From Nocardia brevicatena NBRC 12119 (GTDB lineage: Bacteria; Actinomycetota; Actinomycetes; Mycobacteriales; Mycobacteriaceae): a DNA stretch of 64,000 nt. Location: assembly GCF_000308495.1 (NCBI RefSeq), contig NZ_BAFU01000076.1:38040-102039 (forward strand), written 5' to 3'. The notes beneath the pieces were generated by a model, which did no database searches, was not told the DNA's origin, and saw only the letters and a program-made list of their open reading frames with translations. Below, one piece after another: positions 8,601-19,368 of the stretch (positions are counted from its first letter, which is position 1; each line of letters opens with the position of its first letter). A program made the translations under genes and the position numbers.

Positions 8601-11600
8601 TCGCCCCGACCATTCGAGGTCTGGGGCGCCGCCGACCAGGTGGGTGACATCGAGAGCGCTGGTGAACACCACCGGCAGCAACCGCCGCTGCCCGGTGCGG
8701 GTGGACAGTTCGGCGAGCAGCTCCAGGGCGGAGTACTCGCGGTGGTCGATATCGTCGAAGAGCCGTCGTTGGGTTCGGGCGGCCCGCTCCGCGAAGGACC
8801 CGCCGCCGGTGCGGTCCACCTCGTGGGCCAGCAGGGTGGTGAAATCGCCGATCGCGGCGTCGATTCCGGGCAGCGCCACCGGCCGGTCGACCAGAGTCAG
8901 CGACAGGGTGAACCGATCGTCGCCGGACCAGGCGGCGAGCACGTCCGCGTACGCGGTGAGCAGTACCGCCGACGGTGTGACACCGTGCTCGGCGGCCGAC
9001 CGCCGCAGCCCATCCCATTCCTCCGGTGCGAGCCGGGCATCGCGGCGGCCGAACCACGGCCGGGTCTGGGTACGGGTGTGGGTGGGCAGGTTGGGCGGGC
9101 CCGGGAGCTCTGTTGTCCGGCTGTGCCAGTAGTCGACCGCGCGCCGCCGGGCCGCGGACTCCGAGCGGGACTCGGTGTATGCCACATAGTCGGCGAATCG
9201 GGTCGGCAGCGGCGGAAGGACGGCCGCGGGGTCGGTGTAGAGCAGCCGCAGATCGCGGTCGAGGACGAGGAAACTCCCGGCGTCGCAGATCAGGGCGTCG
9301 ATACCGATGAACAACCGGGTGGTGGTGCCGTCCAGTATCGCGGCACGCACATCGAACAGTGGCCAGCGGTCGGGGCGGTGCACCCGATGCGACAGCCGCC
9401 GCCGCAGTTCGGTGAGCGTGTCCTCGCGCGCCCCGCCGGCGGAGGCGGTGAGGTCGTGGCGGCGGATCCGGAACTCCGGCACCTCGGTGAGGATCCGGTT
9501 GCGGCCGTCCTCGGTGATGACGGCGCGCAGCATCTCGTGCCGCTGGATCACTTGGTTCCACGCCTGTTCGTAGCGTTCCAGATCCAATGTGTCGCAGTCG
9601 TATTCGAGATAGATGTGACAGGACACGTCGCTCAGTCCGAACGCGCCCGATCGGCCCACCCAGTACGCGTGCTGCACCCGGGTCAGCGGGAATGTGACAG
9701 GGTCCGGGCCGACGGCCGGGGTCTCGTTCCGACTCGCGTTCTCGACGGCGGTCGGGGGGTGCTCGGGCGAATTCGGCGCGGCCACGGGCGGTGCCGGCGG
9801 GCGACGGTCCCGCAGCAGTGCGGCGAAGGCGGCCACGGTCGGGTTCGACAGCAGCTCACGCATGCGGATATCGGTGTTCTCCCGCTCGTTGAGGAGGTCC
9901 AGCATGCGCGTCGCCAGCATGGAGGTTCCGCCGAGCGCGAAGAAGTCGGCCTCGGCGTCGGCCACCTTCTCCCCCAACGTCTCCGTCCACAGCGCGGCGA
10001 TCATCTCCTGTTCCGGGATCGTGAACCGCGGGGGTTCGGCAGGTTCTGTCACACCGTGCGACGCCGCCGGACGCGGCGCACCGTTCGACGGCACCGGCAG
10101 CGGGGTGGTGAGCGACGCGGCCGGCTCGCGGGCCGGAGCCGGTGCGTCCACCACCGCCGCGAGCTCGACTCGCATCCGCGGCTCGGGGACGGTCGCGGCT
10201 CCGTTCGTCTCCGGAGCGGCGGCGGATACGATGCGGTCCTGTTCGGCCGGTGACACCTGGGCGGCGGTGGGCGGATCGATCCAGATACCGCGACGCTGGA
10301 AGGGGTGGGCGGGCAGGCGGATGCGCCGCCGGCGGCGGTGCAGGGCCTCCACGTCGATATCCGCACCGCCGCACCACAGGTGCCCGACCGCGGTGAGCAG
10401 CGCGGCACGGTCGGAGGCGTCATCCGTCCGCTCGTCGGCGTCCGGCAGGGTGCTCAGCGTGGCGGTGAGGCCCTCGGGTGCGTTGCGGCGCGCGAGTGTG
10501 GCCAGGGCGCTGCCCGGTCCCACCTGGACGACGGTGGTGGGACCCGCCGCCGTCGCGTCCCGCACGGCGGAGGCGAAGAGTACCGGTTCACGCAGATGCC
10601 GCACCCAGTGATCGGCGTCCAGGGATCGGGTCCGGCGGCCGGTGAGGGTGCTGTAGAGCGGCAGGGCGGCCGCCGAGTTCACCACGGTCGCCGCCGCGGC
10701 GCGCAGCGGCGGGACCACCGCGGCGACGGCCGGCGAGTGCAGGGCCGCGTCGACGCGCAACCTGCTCGCGCGGATTCCGGCACGACCGAGAGCGCCCGCG
10801 AACGTCTCGACGGCCGTGACCGGTCCGGAGACCACACAGGCATCCGGACCGTTGATGGCGGCCAACACTATTTCCGGATACCGGGTCAGCGCGGCGCGCA
10901 CGTCCTCCTCGGCGAGCGGTACGGCCACCATCGCGCCGGGCGCGGTATCCGCCAGTGCCGACGATCGGATCGCCACCAGGCGAGCGGCATCGGACAGGCT
11001 CACTATTCCCGCGACCACCGCGGCGGTGTACTCACCGAGGCTGTGGCCGAGCAGACCGTCGGGTTCGATACCGTAGCCGCGCAGGGTAGCCGCAGTGGCG
11101 AGCGACACCGCGAACAGGGCGGGCTGCCCGTAGCGCACGTCGTCGACCTCGTGTTGCGGAGCGCGGCCGGTGACGATATCGCGGATGTCATAGTCCAGCA
11201 GCGGCTTCAGCGCTTCGGCGCACTCATCGACACAGGCGGTGAACACCGGCTCGTCTCTGTAGAGTCCGGCACCCATTCCCGAATACTGCGCACCCGCGCC
11301 CGGGAAGGCGAAGACGATATCGGATCGCCCGGCCGGTACCTGTTCGACGGCGACCGGGCGCGGGCTTGGATCCCGGTCGGTCGACAGTGCGGTGGCCCGC
11401 CATCCGGAGTCCGGATGGCGTCCACGCGAGACGGTGTAGGCGTAGTCGACCCGGGTATCGGCCGTCACGACGGACGCGGCCTGCGCGAGCTGGGCCCGGC
11501 AGCCGGATTCCGTGGCGGCCGACACCAACAGCAGCTGGGCGCGCGGATCGGGGTCGGGCTCGTTCGGGCCTCCGGGTACGGGCGCCTGCTCGAGTACCAC

Positions 11601-12881
11601 ATGACAGTTGGCGCCGCCGATACCGAACGAGCTCACCCCGGCGATCCGGGTGCCGTCGCGCTCCGGCCAGTCCCGGGTGTGCTCGACGAGCTCGAACAGT
11701 CCGCGATGGCGTTCCAGATCGGGGTGGGCGGGATGTGCGTGCAGGGTCGCCGGAATACGCCGATGCCACAGTGCGAGCGCCGTTTTGATCAGCGACGCGA
11801 TTCCGGCCGCGCTGTTGGTGTGGCCGATATTGCTCTTCACCGAACCCAATGCGATCGGTGTCGGTGCCGCGCGGTCGGCGAACACCGTGGCCAGCGCCGA
11901 CAGTTCGATCTGGTCGCCCAGTGCCGTCGCCGTGCCGTGCGCCTCTATCAGGTCCACCGCGTCGATGCCGATATCGGCCACCGCGAGCGCCTCGCCGATC
12001 GCTCGCGCCTGCCCGGCCGCCGAGGGTGCGGTGAAACCGGCCTTACCGCCCCCGTCGTGGTTCAGCGCACTACCGCGCAGCACCGCGTAGATGGGGTCCC
12101 CGTCGGCCAGCGCGTCCGCGAGCCGTCGCAATACCACCATGCCCACGCCCTGGCTGTGCACCATGCCGGTCGCCTCCGCCCCGAACGCCCGCGTATGCCC
12201 GTCCGCGGAGAAGATCGCCTCGGGCACGTGCAGGTAGCCGCGTCCCTGCGGGACGATCAGCGACGCGCCGCCGGCGAGTGCCGCGTCGCATTCTTCCGAC
12301 AGGAGGGCCTGCGCGGCCAGGTGCACCGCGACCAGCGAGGTGGCGCAGGTGGCCTGCACGGCCACCGCGGGGCCGGTGAGGTCGAGCCGGTAGGCGATCT
12401 GCTGTGGGAAATAGTCGGTGAGCGTGCCTGTTTCCGCCTGCAGCCGACCGAGCGGATCCCGGTCGGCGCCCGCCCGGTAGGCGGCGAGATTGTGTTCCAG
12501 ATAATCGCTGCGCGAGGCCCCGGTGAACACGCCGACCGCGTCCAGTCCGGCCCCACCGCGGTATCCGGCGTCGCCGAGGGCGTCCCAGGCGCATTCCAAC
12601 AGCAGCCGCAGCTGCGGATCCATCAGGGCGGCATCCCGCGCGACGATGCCGAAATGCTCCGGATCGAAGCGGTCCTGTCCGGCGATAACCGCCCCGACCG
12701 GCACATAGTTGCGGTGTGCGCGCAGTTCGGTGGGCACCCCGCGCGCGGCGAGCTCCGCATCGTCGAACCGGGTCAGACCTTCCCGACCCGAGGCGATCAG
12801 GTCCCAGTAGGCGCCCAGATCCGGTGCGCCCGGGAATCTACCGGCCATCCCGACGATGGCGACGGCATTGTCGTCGTTCAC
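5616..12881 (-). CDS. Hybrid PKS-NRPS: KS-AT-ACP-Cy-PCP-Cy-PCP-TE, no adenylation domain
   Basis: The 2421-residue protein has these domains by eye: KS (about 6-430; [12 protein letters not shown] nucleophile, [23 protein letters not shown]), AT (525-830; GHSLGEY), ACP (Ser near 985, LGGTSML), Cy1 (1062-1500; DALICDAGS fits DxxxxDxxS), PCP (about 1535, LGGDSVL), Cy2 (1592-2030), PCP (about 2083, AGGDSVL) and TE (2145-2421; GGWSMGG near 2218). There is no KR, DH or A domain, so both PCPs must be charged in trans, most simply by the cysteine A domain of the neighbouring NRPS. Cy2 reads SLLVADGWS, so the first Asp of the cyclization motif is Ser. The GTG at 12881 overlaps the OsmC stop (GTGA) and sits directly before the KS. 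Predicted steps are one unreduced malonyl extension, two further Cys additions, then release by TE. Confidence 0.93.
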   Translation of the reverse strand: MNDDNAVAIVGMAGRFPGAPDLGAYWDLIASGREGLTRFDDAELAARGVPTELRAHRNYVPVGAVIAGQDRFDPEHFGIVARDAALMDPQLRLLLECAWDALGDAGYRGGAGLDAVGVFTGASRSDYLEHNLAAYRAGADRDPLGRLQAETGTLTDYFPQQIAYRLDLTGPAVAVQATCATSLVAVHLAAQALLSEECDAALAGGASLIVPQGRGYLHVPEAIFSADGHTRAFGAEATGMVHSQGVGMVVLRRLADALADGDPIYAVLRGSALNHDGGGKAGFTAPSAAGQARAIGEALAVADIGIDAVDLIEAHGTATALGDQIELSALATVFADRAAPTPIALGSVKSNIGHTNSAAGIASLIKTALALWHRRIPATLHAHPAHPDLERHRGLFELVEHTRDWPERDGTRIAGVSSFGIGGANCHVVLEQAPVPGGPNEPDPDPRAQLLLVSAATESGCRAQLAQAASVVTADTRVDYAYTVSRGRHPDSGWRATALSTDRDPSPRPVAVEQVPAGRSDIVFAFPGAGAQYSGMGAGLYRDEPVFTACVDECAEALKPLLDYDIRDIVTGRAPQHEVDDVRYGQPALFAVSLATAATLRGYGIEPDGLLGHSLGEYTAAVVAGIVSLSDAARLVAIRSSALADTAPGAMVAVPLAEEDVRAALTRYPEIVLAAINGPDACVVSGPVTAVETFAGALGRAGIRASRLRVDAALHSPAVAAVVPPLRAAAATVVNSAAALPLYSTLTGRRTRSLDADHWVRHLREPVLFASAVRDATAAGPTTVVQVGPGSALATLARRNAPEGLTATLSTLPDADERTDDASDRAALLTAVGHLWCGGADIDVEALHRRRRRIRLPAHPFQRRGIWIDPPTAAQVSPAEQDRIVSAAAPETNGAATVPEPRMRVELAAVVDAPAPAREPAASLTTPLPVPSNGAPRPAASHGVTEPAEPPRFTIPEQEMIAALWTETLGEKVADAEADFFALGGTSMLATRMLDLLNERENTDIRMRELLSNPTVAAFAALLRDRRPPAPPVAAPNSPEHPPTAVENASRNETPAVGPDPVTFPLTRVQHAYWVGRSGAFGLSDVSCHIYLEYDCDTLDLERYEQAWNQVIQRHEMLRAVITEDGRNRILTEVPEFRIRRHDLTASAGGAREDTLTELRRRLSHRVHRPDRWPLFDVRAAILDGTTTRLFIGIDALICDAGSFLVLDRDLRLLYTDPAAVLPPLPTRFADYVAYTESRSESAARRRAVDYWHSRTTELPGPPNLPTHTRTQTRPWFGRRDARLAPEEWDGLRRSAAEHGVTPSAVLLTAYADVLAAWSGDDRFTLSLTLVDRPVALPGIDAAIGDFTTLLAHEVDRTGGGSFAERAARTQRRLFDDIDHREYSALELLAELSTRTGQRRLLPVVFTSALDVTHLVGGAPDLEWSGRIVHGVSQTPQVWLDHQAFVHAGGLQLQWDVLETVLDSAAADTAFTSYVEWLRRLAADPEAWTAPDAGTSRAGRDEDVAEAVAAIWSQVLDLEVGSVRPDSTFVGLGGDSVLAVRMATMVRTRLGVAVPVAELVGDLSFADLIALIDERRSDIPATAVEFARQADPTVPFPLTPLQQAYWVGQQHGYALSYDSAHNYVDFRLTGVDPTVLDTAVRRQVERQPMLRAVFLPDGTQQVLPVDDPRLAVLPITHLDLRTAAVDEIDRRLAATRAELQRTGPGMDPWPFTVTVVRLPGDALSLHIVCSLLVADGWSVQLMFTELFTYLDDPNTVLPALTAHFGDYVETISRQRGEPEWQAQRDWWWDRIDDLPPAPALPLAVPFDQVRPDTLERREFRVSGERMAVLRDRCAEYNITPTAAFATCWALALARLAGHRRFLLNVLYLNRLHLPRDLDHAIGPYAGTVLLDIALPARSTFLTAARHVQEATATMLDHGQVTGVEVLRELARRRRDTAPQAPVVFHSTLGLHPPGGTPDTVGVRDFYQRVRTPQVALDMQVFQWDWDDSVVVNLDAVAELFPPGVLDTLFAQVCDTVTALTDRPETWTAPVDVPDTEKPDLTADAPAPTPVTGPPATVTERAIAELWERMVDAPHGIDRGTDFFTAGGDSVLAIRMLNRLRGELGLVVTPREFLTDPTLAAVATAARHEAAEPSIPRDCLVPLRDGTGRPLFLIHPTGGDVLCYVDLARILDTRAPIIGIQDPELVGAPGPETIADLARVYEGLVRAHQPTGPYRIGGWSMGGIIAHEVARRLRASGATVEALVLLDSNIADRIHHVDGREFWTRYLGSLAAFRGLSLDIDTFESDFDRKPDDLQRAEVRRRLADVGLGGRGAPDDRRLEEDIFRRHLRALGAHHTGDLEGEGLEVLLVRAELPAPHNSGVGMGVDDCGDLSDLGWAAHTDVVIDTRPVAAHHYALLRPPTVVTVAHLVSELLASLDCSEQP

Positions 12882-13375
12882 GCTTCGATCTCCAATTCCG
12901 AGTCCACCGTCAGCCCGCCGCGCATCATGGCCAGCACCGGACACGACGCCTCCACGAGCCGATGCAGTTCGCGATACCGGTCCGGTTCGTCCGGACCGCC
13001 CACCCGGGCCCGGACCCGGATACGGCCCGGTTGCGTCGGGCCGGTGAGCCCGAAGACGGGCCCGAGATCCACGTCGGCGTCGACATCCACCGACAGTGAA
13101 TGGATACCGATGCCCAGCCGTGCCGCGTGGAACCGGTATGTGACCGCCTGGCAGGCCCCCAACGAGGCCAATGCCATTCCGATCGGGTCGGGACCGGCGT
13201 CACCGCCGCCCGCGGCCACGGGTTCGTCGACCACGAAGGTGTGCCGGCCGATATGCACCCGCATCTCGGTGGGTGTGCCCGCCTGGTGTTCGGTACGGAC
13301 GGTGAACCGCTGTCTGCGGTCGGCCGCGCGGCCCGAGGCGGTGCGCAGCCGGAATACGGTGTCAGCGAACGACAT
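12878..13375 (-). CDS. OsmC/Ohr-family thiol-redox protein within the NRPS operon
   Basis: The 165-residue protein matches the OsmC/YhfA branch of the Ohr family: an N-terminal beta strand with [25 protein letters not shown], the first redox Cys in [15 protein letters not shown] (about residue 76), and the second in [10 protein letters not shown] (about residue 141). These two cysteines form the peroxidase couple in family members. Its start lies inside the 3' end of the NRPS gene (14-bp overlap) and its stop overlaps the PKS-NRPS GTG, so it is co-translated with both megasynthases. That placement suggests a job linked to the pathway, such as protection of Cys-derived thiols or disulfide removal, rather than general stress defence. 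The role is inference. Confidence 0.85.
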   Translation of the reverse strand: MSFADTVFRLRTASGRAADRRQRFTVRTEHQAGTPTEMRVHIGRHTFVVDEPVAAGGGDAGPDPIGMALASLGACQAVTYRFHAARLGIGIHSLSVDVDADVDLGPVFGLTGPTQPGRIRVRARVGGPDEPDRYRELHRLVEASCPVLAMMRGGLTVDSELEIEA

Positions 13376-16300
13376 CGGCGAGCCTCGCTTTCGTTCGGTG
13401 AGCGCGTCGGCGGCGGCCGCGCGCTACGGCGTCGGTGAGATCGATCGACATGGCGCCGGATTCGCCCGTGGACGGTCCCGAGACGGTGTGGTCGACGATC
13501 CAGTCGGCCAGACGCCGGGCGGTGCCGAGCCGGAAGATATCCGGCACGGTGAGCGCCGGGGTGAGGTGGCGCAGCCTGCGATGGGCGCGGACCAGGGTCA
13601 GGGAGGTCGCGCCGAGATCGTGGAACGGGGTGGTTGCCGCGATCTCGGGGCCGAGTAGGTCGGTGAAGACCCCGACGACCGCGGACTCGATCCGCGCCCG
13701 GTTCGCCGTGGCGGTCGGCGGCGCAACGGTGAGGACGAGTTCGGCCGCGGCGCCGTAGCGCGCCTCGGCGATGAGCCCGTGGGTCGTGGCCGCGGTGTGT
13801 AGGCGGCCGAGCCACGCGTCGGCGTTGTCCGCGGCGGCGCCGTCGAGAGGGTGCGCGCGTAGGGTCAGCGTCAGTCCCAGCGCCTGGGCCTGTCGTGCCG
13901 CGTGCAGCAGCCAGTCGTCGGCCGGTGTGCTCGCCGGCTCGTCCGCCGGGGCCGGTGTGTCGGCGAGATAACCGAGGACGGCGGGCCTTCCGACCGTATC
14001 CTCGACCGCCGCGACACCGGCCGGGGCCGCGGAATCGGCCGGAGAGGCGGACCGGCCGGGAGTCGGTCGGCCGCTTCCTGCCGGAGCCTCGCCGGCCACC
14101 CGGTCGTATTCGGGCGGTGCGGTCTGTGTTCCGCTCCCGTCGCGCCGGAACGGGTTCGGCAACCGGGAATGATCGACCTTGCCGTTGGAGGTCAGCGGCA
14201 GGGTGTCCAACGACACCCACCGGGACGGCACCATGTACCGCGGCAGGTGACGTGCCGCGTGGTCGGCGAGTTCCGCGGTGGCCACCGGTGTTTCGCCGGC
14301 CACCACATAGCCCACGAGTTGTGGCCGGTCGTCCGCGCCCGGCACCGCCGCCGCCACACACCGGCGTACGGCCGGATGCCGGTCGAGTACGGCCTCGATC
14401 TCCCCCAGTTCGATGCGGTGGCCGCGAACCTTGACCTGCCGGTCGACCCGGCCGAGGAATTCGATGGTCCCGTCGGGGCGCCACTTGCCCAGGTCACCGG
14501 TTCGGTACAGCCGTTGCCCCAGCCGGTCGTGCCGGATGAACCGGTGGGCGGTCTGCTCGTCGTCGCCGACATACCCGCGCGCCAGACCGGCCCCTCCGAT
14601 GTGCAGCTCACCCGGGACGCCGACCGGGCAGGGCAGGCCGTCGTCATCGAGCACGAGGAAGAACTGCTCGCGCAGCGCCCTGCCATACGGGATGCTGGTC
14701 CACTCGGGCCGCACCTGCCGGACGGGATGGCAGATCGACCAGATGGCGGCCTCGGTCGCGCCGCCCAGGCCGATCACCCGCACCTGCTCGCCGATTACCG
14801 CGCGCAGCCGGTCGGGCAGCGACAGCGGGATCCAGTCACCCGACAGCAGCAGCAGGCGCAGCGAACGCAGCCGTGCGGCCGCCGCCGGGTCGGCCTCGGC
14901 GTATTCGACGAGCATCTCCGCGAGCGCGGGTGCCGTGTTCCACACCGTCACCCGGTGGGCGGCGACGAGTTCGCACCAGTGGCCCGGATCGCGCAGCCGG
15001 TCGGCGTCCGGGAGCACGAGTGCCCCGCCCGCGCCGAGCACGCCGAAGATGTCGTACACGGACAGGTCGAAACTCAGCGCCGACAGTGCGAGCACCCGAT
15101 CGTCCGGCCCGATGCCGAAGCGATCGTTGATGTCGTCGATGGTGGTGCGGGCGGCGCGATGCTCGACGGCCACGCCCTTGGGTTCGCCGGTCGATCCCGA
15201 GGTGAAGATGACATAGGCCAACTCATCGTCGGCGGTGGCGATCGGCGCGTCGACGGTGACGGCACCGGCGGCGGCGTCGAGCGGATGCGCGGTGACATTC
15301 TCGGGCAGTTCGACGCCAGGTGCGGCGAGGGCGTGGGTGATCCCGGCGCGGCGACAGACCGAGGCGATGCGCGAGCCGGGCCATTCCGGCTCGATCGGCA
15401 CGAATGTCGCTCCGGCCCAGAGCACTCCGTATACGGCGACGATCTGTTCCGCCGATTTGGGAGTGGAAACCGCCACCCGGTCGCGCGGCCGGACTCCGGC
15501 CGCGATCAGCCGTCCGGCGATATTGCGCGCCCGCGCGGACACCTCGCCGTGCGTGAGCGACCCCCGGATGGCGAGCACGGCCGGGGCTTCCGGCCGCTCG
15601 GCCCTCCGATGGCGCTGCGGGTCCGTGAGCAGCCCGGCACCGAGGCCGGCCGGCAGCGGTTGCACTGTTTCGAAATACGGGTTCCACCCCAGTTCCGCGG
15701 TGTCCCAGGTGTTGTCGTCCTCGGCCAGCCGTCGCAACAGGCGAGTGTGGGCGGTGAGCATCCGGTCCACGAAGTCGGGTGGGAAGACCTCCTCGACGGC
15801 ATCCCACGCCAGTCGCAGGCCGCCCGCCTCGTCCCAGACGATGTGGTCGAGGGTCACCTGCGGTGTCTGCGATACCCCGAACACCTCGTCGCCCAGCAGG
15901 CCCGCGGCCGGACCGTCGGCCTGTCCGAGTCCGACGCCGCTGGTGAACACCACCGGATAGCGGGGGGCGAGGTCGGCGGTCTGCTCGCGCTGCACCTCGA
16001 CACCGCTGTAGGAACGGTGTTCCAGGTCGGCCCAGAACCGCGTATTGACCCGGCGGGCGAACTCGGTGAACCCCTGCCACTCTCCGGGATTCGGGGCCGG
16101 CATCTCGACCAGCGCTGTGGTACTGAAGTCCCCGACCACGCCCTCGTTGTCCCCGCTGTCGTCGGACCGGTCGAACAGGGTGGCATTGAGGCAGAACGCA
16201 TCGGTGGCCCCCCACCGGGACAGGGTGAGTCCGAAGGCCGCCAGCAGCACCGCGGTGGGGCTGAGGCCGCGCCGCGCGGCGCGGGCACCCAGGGCTGTCC

Positions 16301-17306
16301 AATGCTCCGGCCCGAGCCGTGCCTCGTGGCGCCGGAACCGGGCGGTGCGAACCGTTTCGGGGGCGACCGCGTACGGCAGCCGGGGTCCGGACGGCAGGCC
16401 GGCCAGTCGCTCCTGCCAATAGGCCCGGTCCCGGTCCCGGCGGCCCGTCTCGGCCGCACGGCGGGCGCGCAGGATGTTCAGGAAGGACGTCGGCGGCGGC
16501 GGTGGTAGGGCGGCGGCCGGATCGGTGGCGCACCGCCCCCACTCCCGCATGAGCTGGATCCAGCTCGTCATATCCAGCACGATGATGTCGAACCCGACGA
16601 ACAGCCGCAGCGCGCCGGACGGCAGCAGCGCGACGTGGATGTCGAACAACGGCCCGGTCGCGGTATCGAGCACCTGATGTGACTTCTCGTGCCGTAGCCG
16701 GGCCAGGGCTGCGGCGGCATCGCCGGCGGGATCGCGCAGATCGGTGATCCCGATGCGGTAGCGACGCCCCGGCGGCAGCACCCGTTGGCGGCCGTCGTCG
16801 GTCACCACGGCCCGCAGCATGTCGTGGCGCGCGACCACCGTGTTCCACGCCGTTTCCAACACATCGACCTCGGCCCGCGCGTCGGCCGCCACGAACCGTT
16901 CGGGATCGCGGTCGAATTCGAAGTAGTAGAAGGTGGCCACCCCGCCGAGCGGCATCCCTGCCTCGCGACCCACCCAGTAGGACGCCTGGATGGGGGTCAA
17001 TTCCTCTTCGACCACAACCTCGGGCGCGGCGACGGATGCCGGGGGCGCGGTGTTGCCGGGGCGCGTCGATTCGGTGGCCATCGCACGTTTTCCGACCTCG
17101 GCGACCAACGAGTCGAGCGTGGCTCCGACGAAGGCCTCCAAGGGAACGCGCACCCCGGTGCGTTCGGCCAGCCGCAGGTGCAGGCGGGCGGCGAGGAAGG
17201 AATCCAGCCCGTGTTCCTGCAAGGGACGCCGGGCGTCGATCTCGCCCGCATCGATTCCGAGAACCGTTGCGGCGCATCCTCGCACTTCTTTTTCGATTGT
17301 CGCCAT
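13362..17306 (-). CDS. NRPS loading enzyme: ArCP-Cy-A(Cys)-PCP
   Basis: The 1314-residue protein begins with a carrier domain (about 5-75; [12 protein letters not shown], the GLDS-type aryl carrier motif). A heterocyclization domain follows (107-530; DIIVLDMTS fits DxxxxDxxS), then an adenylation domain (about 565-1045; [11 protein letters not shown] core, [13 protein letters not shown] with the A10 lysine), and a C-terminal PCP (Ser near 1236, DLGATSLTL). Reading the ten specificity positions by alignment to EntF gives DLYNLSLIW-K, the standard cysteine code of HMWP2 and PchE/PchF. No aryl-activating domain is fused, so salicylate or a similar starter must arrive from a separate ligase. About 150 residues between A10 and the PCP are Pro/Ala-rich, followed by an unassigned small alpha/beta-looking segment. 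The start at 17306 (MATIEKEV) is preferred. An extension would cross the divergent promoter. Confidence 0.93.
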   Translation of the reverse strand: MATIEKEVRGCAATVLGIDAGEIDARRPLQEHGLDSFLAARLHLRLAERTGVRVPLEAFVGATLDSLVAEVGKRAMATESTRPGNTAPPASVAAPEVVVEEELTPIQASYWVGREAGMPLGGVATFYYFEFDRDPERFVAADARAEVDVLETAWNTVVARHDMLRAVVTDDGRQRVLPPGRRYRIGITDLRDPAGDAAAALARLRHEKSHQVLDTATGPLFDIHVALLPSGALRLFVGFDIIVLDMTSWIQLMREWGRCATDPAAALPPPPPTSFLNILRARRAAETGRRDRDRAYWQERLAGLPSGPRLPYAVAPETVRTARFRRHEARLGPEHWTALGARAARRGLSPTAVLLAAFGLTLSRWGATDAFCLNATLFDRSDDSGDNEGVVGDFSTTALVEMPAPNPGEWQGFTEFARRVNTRFWADLEHRSYSGVEVQREQTADLAPRYPVVFTSGVGLGQADGPAAGLLGDEVFGVSQTPQVTLDHIVWDEAGGLRLAWDAVEEVFPPDFVDRMLTAHTRLLRRLAEDDNTWDTAELGWNPYFETVQPLPAGLGAGLLTDPQRHRRAERPEAPAVLAIRGSLTHGEVSARARNIAGRLIAAGVRPRDRVAVSTPKSAEQIVAVYGVLWAGATFVPIEPEWPGSRIASVCRRAGITHALAAPGVELPENVTAHPLDAAAGAVTVDAPIATADDELAYVIFTSGSTGEPKGVAVEHRAARTTIDDINDRFGIGPDDRVLALSALSFDLSVYDIFGVLGAGGALVLPDADRLRDPGHWCELVAAHRVTVWNTAPALAEMLVEYAEADPAAAARLRSLRLLLLSGDWIPLSLPDRLRAVIGEQVRVIGLGGATEAAIWSICHPVRQVRPEWTSIPYGRALREQFFLVLDDDGLPCPVGVPGELHIGGAGLARGYVGDDEQTAHRFIRHDRLGQRLYRTGDLGKWRPDGTIEFLGRVDRQVKVRGHRIELGEIEAVLDRHPAVRRCVAAAVPGADDRPQLVGYVVAGETPVATAELADHAARHLPRYMVPSRWVSLDTLPLTSNGKVDHSRLPNPFRRDGSGTQTAPPEYDRVAGEAPAGSGRPTPGRSASPADSAAPAGVAAVEDTVGRPAVLGYLADTPAPADEPASTPADDWLLHAARQAQALGLTLTLRAHPLDGAAADNADAWLGRLHTAATTHGLIAEARYGAAAELVLTVAPPTATANRARIESAVVGVFTDLLGPEIAATTPFHDLGATSLTLVRAHRRLRHLTPALTVPDIFRLGTARRLADWIVDHTVSGPSTGESGAMSIDLTDAVARGRRRRAHRTKARLADVVR

Positions 17307-17352
17307 CTCCAGCCCTTGCTCGGCAAACTCAACGGGCCTACAGTAAACGATA

Positions 17353-18438
17353 ATGACAACGCTTTTCAACAACGCTTTGGATTGTTACCGCCTGCTGGGA
17401 CGGTCGGGCCTTCGGGTATCACCGCTGGCCTTGGGCACCATGACCTTTGGCACCGCATGGGGCTGGGGGGCCGACAAACAAGAGGCTCGGCGCATCTTCG
17501 ACACCTACGTCACCCGCGGCGGCAACTTCCTGGACACCGCCGGCAACTACACCAACGGCACCGCCGAGGAATGGCTCGGCGAGTTCGCCGCGGCCGATCG
17601 GGACGCGCTGGTACTGGCAACCAAGTACACCGTGCTGCGCCGGCTCACCGACCCGAATTCCGGTGGCAACCACCGCAAGAACATGCGTGCCTCGGTCGAG
17701 GCGAGCCTGCGCCGCCTGCGCACCGACCATCTCGACCTGCTGTACCTGCACATGTGGGACGATCACACCCCGCCCGAGGAGATCCTGCGCGGCATGGACG
17801 ATCTGGTGCGCGCGGGCAAGATACTGTACGCGGGCATTTCGAACACCCCCGTCTGGCAGATCGCGCGGATGCAGACCATGGCCGACCTGCGCGGTTGGAC
17901 ACCCCTGATCGCACTCCAACTCGAGTACAACCTGGTCGAGCGCACCGCCGAGCACGATATGCTGCCGATGGCACGGGAACTGGGGCTCGGGGTCGTCGGC
18001 TGGTCACCGCTGGCGGGCGGCGTTCTCACCGGCAAGTACACCCGTGCCGACCTGCCGTCGGATGCACGGCGGCCGGTGGTGGGAACCTCCCGGAAAGACC
18101 TGATCCTCACCGGCGACGGACTCACCGAACGGGCACTGGCCATCGCCGACACCGTGCGTCGCGTCGCCGAACAGCTCGGCCGTTCCCCGGCCCAGGTCGC
18201 CCTCGCCTGGGCACTGCGCCAACCCGGTGTCACCGCACCGATCCTCGGCGCACGCACCCGCGCCCAGCTCGAGGACAACCTCGGCGCGCTGACCCTGAAC
18301 TTCGACGAACACCATCTCGAACGCCTGCGGGAGGTCTCCGCAATCACCCCGGGATATCCGCACAACGTGCTCACACGTCCGTTGGCGCGACGAAGCATGT
18401 TCGGAGACATGCGTATTCGACCGCGCACCCGCCACTGA
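17353..18438 (+). CDS. Aldo/keto reductase
   Basis: The 361-residue protein has the family tetrad D61 (FLDTAGNY), Y66, K91 (ATKYT) and H133 (LYLHMWD), with an N-terminal [20 protein letters not shown] strand and a C-terminal [21 protein letters not shown]-binding segment. It is an NADPH-dependent carbonyl reductase of the tas/YajO-like group. It is divergent from the metallophore operon and shares its 46-bp promoter gap, so it may be co-regulated and act on the pathway, but this is inference. The ATG at 17353 has no visible ribosome binding site and could be leaderless. An in-frame TTG at 17377 is a possible alternative, just upstream of the conserved start of the fold. Confidence 0.88.
   Translation: MTTLFNNALDCYRLLGRSGLRVSPLALGTMTFGTAWGWGADKQEARRIFDTYVTRGGNFLDTAGNYTNGTAEEWLGEFAAADRDALVLATKYTVLRRLTDPNSGGNHRKNMRASVEASLRRLRTDHLDLLYLHMWDDHTPPEEILRGMDDLVRAGKILYAGISNTPVWQIARMQTMADLRGWTPLIALQLEYNLVERTAEHDMLPMARELGLGVVGWSPLAGGVLTGKYTRADLPSDARRPVVGTSRKDLILTGDGLTERALAIADTVRRVAEQLGRSPAQVALAWALRQPGVTAPILGARTRAQLEDNLGALTLNFDEHHLERLREVSAITPGYPHNVLTRPLARRSMFGDMRIRPRTRH
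17354..17368. promoter_or_regulatory. Candidate Zur/Fur-family operator (7-1-7 dyad)
   Basis: TGACAACGCTTTTCA matches 12 of 15 positions of the actinobacterial Zur consensus TGAAAATGATTTTCA. The flanking GATAA extends the left half-site. It lies 48 bp upstream of the NRPS ATG and overlaps the start codon of the divergent aldo/keto reductase, so a bound repressor could block both. The coelibactin NRPS cluster of Streptomyces coelicolor is a precedent for Zur control of a related pathway. An IdeR/DmdR iron box was looked for here and not seen. This is a visual match only. Confidence 0.42.
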
Positions 18439-18471
18439 GCCGCAGAACGACACCCACGACAGGAAACAGCC

Positions 18472-19086
18472 TTGGCCCTTTTCGATCTGTTCACCGACCG
18501 CCTGCTGCGCCGGCCGCGCGGCCCACTGGCCCGGATGATGTGGCGGGACATGAAATCCCACCACGGCATCTTCCGCGACACACTGGCGGAGCTGCGGCCC
18601 ACCGCCGACGACCATCTACTCGAAGTGGGCTGCGGTGGAGGCACCTTCGCCGCACAGGCGCTCGAACTCGGCTGCCGGATGACCGCGGTGGACCACAGTG
18701 CCGATATGGTGGCGCTCACCACGTCGGCGAACGAGACCGCCGTGCGTGAAGGCCGGCTCGCGGTGCTCGAGGCCGACGCCGAATCGCTGCCGCTGCCGGA
18801 CGGTCGTTTCACCTGTGCGACAGCGATGAACGTGTTGTTCTTCGTCCACGTCCCCACCCTGCTCGCCGAACTGCACCGCGTCCTCGCTCCCGGCGGCCGT
18901 CTGGTCCTGCACACCGTCGCGCCCGAACCGCCACGAGCGGTCATGCCACCGCCGGTGGCCAAGCGGGTGCGCTTCCATTCCGACACCGAACTCGTCTCGA
19001 TGCTCGCGGCCGCGGGCTTCCACGAACCGGGCACCCGGCGTGTGGGCGGCACTTTCCAGCTCGTAACGGCGTCCCGTCCGGTGTGA
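18472..19086 (+). CDS. SAM-dependent methyltransferase
   Basis: The 204-residue class I methyltransferase has motif I LLEVGCGGGTFAAQA at about residues 47-60, strand 2 MTAVDHSADMV, an AESLPLPDGRF acidic loop and RVLAPGGRLVLHT. This pattern is of the Methyltransf_11 type. The start is TTG, supported by AGGAAA seven bases upstream, and the gene begins 33 bp after the aldo/keto reductase stop, so the two probably form one transcript. It could be a further tailoring enzyme of the adjacent pathway or act on an unrelated small molecule. Nothing in the sequence decides. Confidence 0.82.
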   Translation: MALFDLFTDRLLRRPRGPLARMMWRDMKSHHGIFRDTLAELRPTADDHLLEVGCGGGTFAAQALELGCRMTAVDHSADMVALTTSANETAVREGRLAVLEADAESLPLPDGRFTCATAMNVLFFVHVPTLLAELHRVLAPGGRLVLHTVAPEPPRAVMPPPVAKRVRFHSDTELVSMLAAAGFHEPGTRRVGGTFQLVTASRPV

Positions 19087-19368
19087 CCGGACCACCACCG
19101 GGAACCATAGCGCCGCAGCCTGCGCGTACCCACTCGGAGGCGTAGCGGTCCCTCCCCGTGGGCGAGGGCGACCGTCTCCGGGACCGAGAACCCCCCATGT
19201 CCGCGATTCGGCGCCGCCGCACCGTACCGAGGGCGCTTCCGAGCGACGGGTGATCGCCCGGCACCGCCCCGCGACAGACGCGATGCGGCCGGTCCGGCGG
19301 CACGGAGACGATTACGACCGCGGTGTTCGGGCTATTCACCATGGAGCGAGTCCGAGAGGAGAACGCGG

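Noticed and set aside
6117-10253. Very long plus-strand open frame opposite the PKS-NRPS gene
   Set aside because: Composition is Gly/Arg/Gln/His-rich with no domains. It is the antisense shadow of the GC-rich megasynthase.
12882-12944. Upstream ATG extension of the PKS-NRPS
   Set aside because: The extra 21 residues lie in the OsmC coding sequence and precede a KS that already starts properly at the coupled GTG.
10305-13658. Long plus-strand open frame over OsmC and the KS-AT region
   Set aside because: Shadow of minus-strand genes, with no recognisable motif over more than 1000 codons.
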